The notes under the pieces: generated by a model | The model's database searches: none | The model's input: only the letters and a program-made list of their open reading frames with translations | What the model was told of the DNA's origin: nothing | Shown: positions 6,335 to 9,772 of the stretch, in pieces | Layout: every line of letters starts with the position of its first letter | Numbering within the stretch: position 1 is the first letter of the stretch | Program-made: the position numbers and the translations under genes | DNA from: Candidatus Heimdallarchaeota archaeon | GTDB taxonomy: Archaea; Asgardarchaeota; Heimdallarchaeia; JABLTI01 | Direction of reading: 5' to 3' | Assembly (NCBI GenBank): GCA_030671945.1 | Contig: DAOVHJ010000068.1 | Location: 1-9,772, forward strand | DNA length: 9,772 nt

Positions 6335-7197
6335 AGTACGGTTTCTTTACTGGATGCACTACTCAAACTGATACTTATGAGAATGAAATCAGTGCAAGAG
6401 CTATTCTAAAGCACTTTGGTATTGATTTTCAAGACATTGATGATCAAAGTTGTTGTGGAACACCAATCAAAAGCACAAAATATGAGATGTGGGCATTTCT
6501 TTCTGCGAGAGTCCATGCCTTAGCGATAGCTCAAGGATTTGATGCAATAGCTACTGTTTGCAATGGTTGTGATTTGGCTCTAAGCGAACTTATGCATGAA
6601 TTAGAACATCATTCTGATTTACGCAAAAAAATAAATGAAGCTTTAGCAGAAGAAGGACTACATTTTGATTTTCCATTACCTATACGAAATATACTAACTA
6701 TCTTGTATGAAGATGTTGGTCTTGAAAAAATAAAGAAGAATGTGAAAAAGAAGCTTACTGGTTTTAAAACTGCATGTCATTATGGTTGTCATATCATTAG
6801 ACCTACTTCATTCCAGCGTCCAGATGATGCTGAAAATCCAACAAAAATGCAAGAAATTTTAGAAGTTCTTGGTGTAGAATCTCCGTCTTATCCTGAATTA
6901 CTTGATTGCTGTGCAGCAACAATTATTGGTGTGGATGCTGAAAATGCACTTACAGTGTCTGGTGAGAAAATCCACATAATAAAACAAAGAGGTTATAACA
7001 GCATTGCAAATGTTTGTCCATTCTGTCATAAACAATTGGGTGCAGGGCAAGATGTTGCTGGAAGAGTAATTGGTAAGGATGTAAAATTACCTGCCATGTT
7101 CTTATCACAATATATTGGATTAGCTATTGGAATGGATGAAGAAAAACTCGGATTACATTTAAACCTTACTGGCTGGGAAGAATTAGTTCACAAATAG
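6331..7197 (+). CDS. hdrB: Heterodisulfide reductase subunit B, CCG-domain catalytic subunit (288 aa)
   Basis: In known Hdr complexes HdrB holds two noncubane [4Fe-4S] clusters that split the disulfide substrate (CoM-S-S-CoB in methanogens). The substrate here is unknown. The first CCG motif is complete: C9, C41-C42-G43, C77xxC80. The second is C149, C153, C193-C194, C229xxC232. The residue after C193-C194 is Ala (DCCAA) rather than the usual Gly, a mild departure from CCG. Spacings match the CX(31-39)CCX(35-36)CxxC pattern closely; CC to CxxC is 34 residues in both halves. Length is normal. A Shine-Dalgarno (AAAGGAGG, 6316-6323) lies 7 nt before the ATG inside hdrC, and the start overlaps the hdrC stop. 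It is the last gene of the operon. Confidence 0.95.
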   Translation: MKYGFFTGCTTQTDTYENEISARAILKHFGIDFQDIDDQSCCGTPIKSTKYEMWAFLSARVHALAIAQGFDAIATVCNGCDLALSELMHELEHHSDLRKKINEALAEEGLHFDFPLPIRNILTILYEDVGLEKIKKNVKKKLTGFKTACHYGCHIIRPTSFQRPDDAENPTKMQEILEVLGVESPSYPELLDCCAATIIGVDAENALTVSGEKIHIIKQRGYNSIANVCPFCHKQLGAGQDVAGRVIGKDVKLPAMFLSQYIGLAIGMDEEKLGLHLNLTGWEELVHK

Positions 7198-7210
7198 CAT
7201 TTCACGAAAT

Positions 7211-7222
7211 CTTCTTTTTTTT
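7211..7222 (+). terminator. Oligo-T terminator after hdrB
   Basis: CTTC followed by T8 (7215-7222) starts 14 nt after the hdrB stop. A small inverted repeat (ATTTC-AC-GAAAT, 7199-7210) precedes it but is too weak to form a solid hairpin. T-runs are sufficient for archaeal termination. It probably ends the Hdr operon transcript. Confidence 0.55.
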
Positions 7223-7223
7223 A

Positions 7224-7258
7224 TTTAAATTTAATTTTACATATGATTCTATAATAGT
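7224..7258 (+). promoter_or_regulatory. Candidate promoter of the flavodoxin-fold reductase gene
   Basis: The 93-bp gap between hdrB and the next gene holds two AT-rich candidates for a TATA element. One is ATTTAAATTTAA, containing the palindrome TTAAATTTAA (7225-7234). The other is a TATAATAG-like stretch near 7251-7258. Use of the second would place the start of transcription very near the ATG at 7291, giving a short or absent leader. No Shine-Dalgarno is visible before that ATG, which fits. The exact element cannot be chosen by eye. Confidence 0.35.
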
Positions 7259-7290
7259 ATTTTAATTTCAGAATACATAATAGATTTACT

Positions 7291-7869
7291 ATGAATATCT
7301 TAATCATCTACGCACACCCAAATGAAAAAAGCTTCTGTTCTGCTATTAAAGATAATTTAATTGCTGGTTTGAAAATTAATAATAATACTATCAGAATTCA
7401 TGATTTATATTACAGTAATTTTAATCCTAAATTATCAAAAGTTGAATTAATTGGTGACCCAAAAACACTTTCTGGTTACAAAACGATAGTAAAATACCAG
7501 CATGATATTAAATGGGCAAATGTCATAATAATAATTCATCCTACTTGGTGGTTCGGTGTACCAGCAATTTTGAAGGGATACTTTGATCGTATTTTATCAG
7601 AAGGATTTGCTTTTACTTATGAAGATGATAAACCAGATCCCAAACTACTTAATAAGAAAGGTATTTTGATCCAAACTTTTGATGCAACAGAAGAAATGGA
7701 GAAAGAACTATATAATGAAGTAACTTCTAAAAGCATTTTTTATACTTGGAAGTATTGTGGATTAGAGGATTGGCAGCATAAAGCAATGTACCGAGTCAAT
7801 TTTGTGAGTCATGAGCAAAGAATAAAATGGTTAGAAGAAATATACGTCATAGGGAAAAGTATAAACTAA
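7291..7869 (+). CDS. Flavodoxin-fold NAD(P)H dehydrogenase (quinone)-like protein (192 aa)
   Basis: Member of the Flavodoxin_2 family (NQO1/MdaB/KefF-like), which binds FMN or FAD and transfers hydride from NAD(P)H to quinones or similar acceptors. The N-terminus shows the first strand and phosphate loop (NILIIYAHPNEKSFC, residues 2-16). The hallmark HPTWWFGVPAILKGYFDRIL spans 83-102, and GFAFTY (105-110) follows at the flavin and substrate site. The C-terminal portion is shorter and less conserved than in NQO1, and length is in the normal bacterial/archaeal range. No signal peptide or membrane segment is visible. It is separated from the Hdr operon by a probable terminator but lies 11 nt before the eIF2B-like gene, so those two are probably co-transcribed. 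The electron acceptor cannot be predicted. A link to the upstream Hdr system is possible but unproven. Confidence 0.88.
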   Translation: MNILIIYAHPNEKSFCSAIKDNLIAGLKINNNTIRIHDLYYSNFNPKLSKVELIGDPKTLSGYKTIVKYQHDIKWANVIIIIHPTWWFGVPAILKGYFDRILSEGFAFTYEDDKPDPKLLNKKGILIQTFDATEEMEKELYNEVTSKSIFYTWKYCGLEDWQHKAMYRVNFVSHEQRIKWLEEIYVIGKSIN

Positions 7870-7880
7870 AGAAATGATTT

Positions 7881-8756
7881 GTGAGTATTATGCTTTCAAA
7901 GGAATTCCAAAGGGATATTGAGAAAATAAAAATAGACACTATCCATGGAGCTGTATATCTTACAATTGAAATACTAAAGGCAATTAGAAAAGAAGTCGAG
8001 AGAACAGAAGAGACTGGTGTAAAAGATTTCAATGCCTTAATTGAAGAATTAGAAACTATCCATCCTGAAATGGCTTCCATAAGAATAGCAATTAAATTAC
8101 TCAAAGATGGGAAATCTCACAGGATAAAAAAGAAAATCGATTACTTGGATTTAATAGATGTAATATACGAGAGAATCATGTTTAAAGAAAAAATCACAAG
8201 TACGAATCTCATGAAAATCTTGATGAATGCCCAGACAATAATGACGATTTCTTATAGCACAACAATTCTAGATGCATTTAAGCAATTAGCAACAAATACC
8301 ATTGATAAACGAGTATATGTCTTAGAATCAAGACCGAAGAGAGAAGGAATAATCTTAGCGAAAAGATTAGCTGAACTTGGATTTAAAGTAAGACTAATCG
8401 CTGACGCAGCAGCAGGATACTATGCAAAAGATGCAGACATGATAGTTATTGGTGCTGATACAATTTTACCTGATGGATCAATTCTTAATAAAATTGGTTC
8501 ATTTCAATTAGCCTTAATAGCCAAATACTATCAGAAACCTTTCGTAGTAGCAGCATCCACAAACAAATTCGCAACAACAGCTCCGGAAAACCTCAAGGAA
8601 TTAATTACAGATAAACCCATTGAAGAAATCTATGAATCAACAATAGAAAAACTCACAGTGAAAAACATTTATTTCGAATTAATACCAAGAGAATTAGTAT
8701 CAATATTCATTTCTGATGAAGAAGTGGAATTATTCCCAGAGGGGAACAACAAATAG
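7881..8756 (+). CDS. eIF2B alpha/beta/delta-family protein (aIF2B-like), 291 aa
   Basis: Belongs to the superfamily of eIF2B regulatory subunits, methylthioribose-1-phosphate isomerase (MtnA) and ribose-1,5-bisphosphate isomerase. The N-terminal half (about 1-115) is helical. The C-terminal Rossmann-like half has the family signatures: YVLESRPKREGIILAKRLAE, then GADT (191-194) and NKIGSFQLALIAK (from 203). The isomerases use a catalytic cysteine in a segment that here reads MTISYS (121-126), and the protein contains no cysteine at all. A Cys-dependent isomerase activity is therefore unlikely and a regulatory or sugar-phosphate-sensing role more plausible. The aspartate in GADT is kept. The start is uncertain: GTG at 7881 or ATG at 7890, where GTGA could act as a Shine-Dalgarno. 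It follows the flavodoxin-like gene by 11 nt. Confidence 0.88.
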   Translation: MSIMLSKEFQRDIEKIKIDTIHGAVYLTIEILKAIRKEVERTEETGVKDFNALIEELETIHPEMASIRIAIKLLKDGKSHRIKKKIDYLDLIDVIYERIMFKEKITSTNLMKILMNAQTIMTISYSTTILDAFKQLATNTIDKRVYVLESRPKREGIILAKRLAELGFKVRLIADAAAGYYAKDADMIVIGADTILPDGSILNKIGSFQLALIAKYYQKPFVVAASTNKFATTAPENLKELITDKPIEEIYESTIEKLTVKNIYFELIPRELVSIFISDEEVELFPEGNNK

Positions 8757-8759
8757 AGC

Positions 8760-8766
8760 TTTTTTT
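8760..8766 (+). terminator. Oligo-T terminator after the eIF2B-like gene
   Basis: A T7 run starts 4 nt after the TAG stop, with AGC before it. Position and composition fit archaeal oligo-T termination of the two-gene transcript. Confidence 0.5.
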
Positions 8767-8775
8767 GTATGAACA

Positions 8776-8788
8776 AGATTTCAAATCT
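8776..8788. repeat. Small inverted repeat upstream of the tRNA gene
   Basis: AGATTT-C-AAATCT is a perfect 6-1-6 inverted repeat in the 144-bp gap between the eIF2B-like gene and the tRNA. It is 67 bp before the tRNA TATA box, so it is not obviously part of that promoter. The single-base spacer argues for a DNA-binding site rather than an RNA hairpin, and chance is possible. Confidence 0.3.
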
Positions 8789-8854
8789 CAATAATGAGCT
8801 AGAAGATTTTTCACAAAAAAAGAAAAATTATGTTGAAATAAATTAAAGCTAAAC

Positions 8855-8863
8855 CTTATAAAT
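8855..8863 (+). promoter_or_regulatory. TATA box of the tRNA gene
   Basis: CTTATAAAT is preceded by an A-rich stretch (TAAAGCTAAAC) that could include a BRE. It lies 38-46 bp before the first base of the mature tRNA. Transcription would start near 8883-8888 and give a short 5' leader for RNase P to remove. Archaeal tRNA genes use the same TATA/BRE promoters as protein genes. Confidence 0.6.
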
Positions 8864-8900
8864 AACGACTCAAAGAAATTGATAAGAAACCCCTAACGAG

Positions 8901-8979
8901 AGCGCGGTGGGGTAGCTAGGTTGTGCCCACAGGGCTCATAACCCTGGGATCGGTGGTTCGAATCCACCCCGCGCTACCA
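8901..8979 (+). tRNA. Initiator tRNA-Met (CAU), CCA encoded
   Basis: A full cloverleaf is visible. The acceptor AGCGCGG (8901-8907) pairs with CCGCGCT (8969-8975), then A73 and an encoded CCA. D stem GGGT/GCCC (8910-8913 with 8925-8928) has G18-G19 in the loop. Anticodon stem CAGGG/CCCTG encloses CTCATAA with CAT at 8937-8939. A 5-nt variable loop is followed by T stem GGTGG/CCACC with TTCGAAT. Three features point to the initiator rather than the elongator: an A1:U72 end pair, three consecutive G:C pairs next to the anticodon loop, and the archaeal initiator-like D arm. No intron is present. It converges with the sulfotransferase gene, whose stop codon begins 8 bp beyond the CCA. Confidence 0.96.
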
Positions 8980-9000
8980 TTTAGTTTTTATTTTTCTTTC
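8980..9000 (+). terminator. T-rich terminator of the tRNA gene
   Basis: Directly after the CCA the sequence is a series of T-tracts: T3, then T5 (8985-8989), T5 (8991-8995) and T3. This is typical for archaeal tRNA 3' ends. The tract runs into the last codons of the convergent sulfotransferase gene, whose Lys/Glu-rich C-terminus (GYKKEK) is encoded on the other strand. Confidence 0.6.
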
Positions 9001-9772
9001 TTATAACCAAATATCTCGAAAGCATAATGACAATTGGCGTTGACTTCTTTGATAAGTTCATCTGTTATCTGATGAACATTTGGTTTGTAGTCTTCCTGCT
9101 CTTGAATAAAGTCTTGAAAATCCTGTTTATATTCCATAAAACCTTTTAATTTCAATTTTCGATGTATCTTCTCAATAGTTGAAAGTGGATTTTCTAAGAA
9201 TTCTTCATAAGATATGTCAATGAAATTCTCCTTTGGAATCAAGGAGATATCCATTGAATATTTTTCATAAATTTTCTGATACAATTTTAAGATTAATTCT
9301 TTTATTTCTCCGTCATCCCATTTTTGTAACGAGAAAACTTCTCTTGTTTTTATATGGAGATTAATTGAAGAAGCATAAGTGTAGTAGGGATTACGATGTA
9401 GATGGATGAACTTTGCATTAGGAAAGAATTCCAACAATGTCTTTATTCTCCCAGTATTACTTGGATTTTTTAGAATCAGTTTTTTTCCTTTTTCTTTGTA
9501 AGTTATTTTTTTCATGTTGAATAAGTACCATTTTAGCCATTTCTTTCTATTTCTAGGAGAAACATCTAAGGTAGCATAACTTACATATTTCCAGAAATTC
9601 CTAGGAAAAATCATACAATCAGTGAATGAGCAACCACAATAACTAATCAAGCTGTGTTCCATTTCAGATGGCTTTTCACTAGAGATTTTCACATTATCAA
9701 AAGGTCTAGTTTCTGGCAAGAATTTATCCACTAGTTTATTTGCCAAATTCGGAAAAGCTAAGGAAAAACGAG
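8988..9772 (-). CDS. Sulfotransferase-family protein (5' end missing)
   Basis: Resembles the Sulfotransfer_3 type, which moves sulfate from PAPS to an acceptor. The frame stays open to the right edge, so the apparent TTG start at 9746 is unlikely and the true start lies outside; about 260 residues are visible. Visible motifs are FPETRPFDN-like N-terminal sequence (LPETRPFDN), LILKNPSNTGRIKTLLEFFPNAKF split across 9400-9480, and the 3'-phosphosulfate-binding motif LHRNPYYTYASS (about 9367-9402). A helical C-terminal part ends in GYKKEK. The 5' PAPS loop (PxSGTT-like) should lie just upstream and cannot be checked here. The acceptor is unknown; sugars, lipids and small metabolites are all possible. 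Nothing in the neighbourhood indicates a pathway. The gene converges on tRNA-Met with no T-run after its stop. Confidence 0.8.
   Translation of the reverse strand, partial: RFSLAFPNLANKLVDKFLPETRPFDNVKISSEKPSEMEHSLISYCGCSFTDCMIFPRNFWKYVSYATLDVSPRNRKKWLKWYLFNMKKITYKEKGKKLILKNPSNTGRIKTLLEFFPNAKFIHLHRNPYYTYASSINLHIKTREVFSLQKWDDGEIKELILKLYQKIYEKYSMDISLIPKENFIDISYEEFLENPLSTIEKIHRKLKLKGFMEYKQDFQDFIQEQEDYKPNVHQITDELIKEVNANCHYAFEIFGYKKEK

Noticed and set aside
8769..8846. 25-codon ORF (starts MNKISNLNNELEDF) upstream of tRNA-Met
   Set aside because: It follows a T-run directly, has no Shine-Dalgarno and a low-complexity Lys/Asn-rich composition. It is most likely chance in AT-rich DNA.
9744..9746. 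TTG start for the sulfotransferase
   Set aside because: The frame is open through to the window edge with family-like sequence, and the 5' PAPS-binding loop has not yet appeared. The start lies outside.
1..9772. CRISPR array, insertion sequence or defence system
   Set aside because: No regularly spaced repeats, transposase motifs, terminal inverted repeats with target duplications, or recognisable defence genes are visible.

Overview
This AT-rich window reads as an archaeal chromosome segment. The evidence is an archaeal-type glycyl-tRNA synthetase, the small RNA polymerase subunit Rpo12/RpoP, an eIF2B-family protein, TATA-box-like promoters with oligo-T termination, an initiator tRNA with an A1:U72 end pair, and a full set of heterodisulfide-reductase (Hdr) genes. 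Low GC and an Hdr complex without methanogenesis genes nearby would fit an Asgard or similar uncultured anaerobic archaeon, but the window alone does not settle the lineage.

Layout. Positions 1-1326 hold the 3' three quarters of glyS (+). It converges on a 48-codon rpoP gene (-, 1361-1507). The AT-rich gap to about 1803 carries back-to-back promoters for rpoP and for the main operon. Positions 1804-7197 are a tight four-gene redox operon (+): hdrA (1164 aa), mvhD, hdrC and hdrB, with short gaps or overlaps and good Shine-Dalgarno sites inside the operon. It ends at a T-run. Next come a flavodoxin-fold NAD(P)H:quinone-oxidoreductase-like gene (7291-7869) and an eIF2B-like gene (7881-8756), probably co-transcribed. 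An initiator tRNA-Met (8901-8979) follows. A sulfotransferase gene (-, 8988 to the right edge, 5' end missing) converges on the tRNA.

The centre of interest is the Hdr operon. HdrA, HdrB and HdrC form the electron-bifurcating heterodisulfide-reductase core, and MvhD normally links that core to a hydrogenase. Here no hydrogenase, formate dehydrogenase or F420 subunit lies beside it. Instead, HdrA carries an insertion of about 490 residues resembling the NAD(P)H-binding flavoprotein GltD/NfnB. It sits inside the internal ferredoxin domain, between its two iron-sulfur motifs. My inference is an Hdr complex that exchanges electrons with NAD(P)H through its own built-in module. Two sequence oddities stand out: an in-frame TAA near the start of mvhD, just upstream of its cysteine motif, and an 18-bp tandem duplication in hdrA that doubles a cysteine-containing loop. 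The hdrA promoter also carries two adjacent 15-bp inverted repeats just downstream of the TATA box, where a repressor could act.
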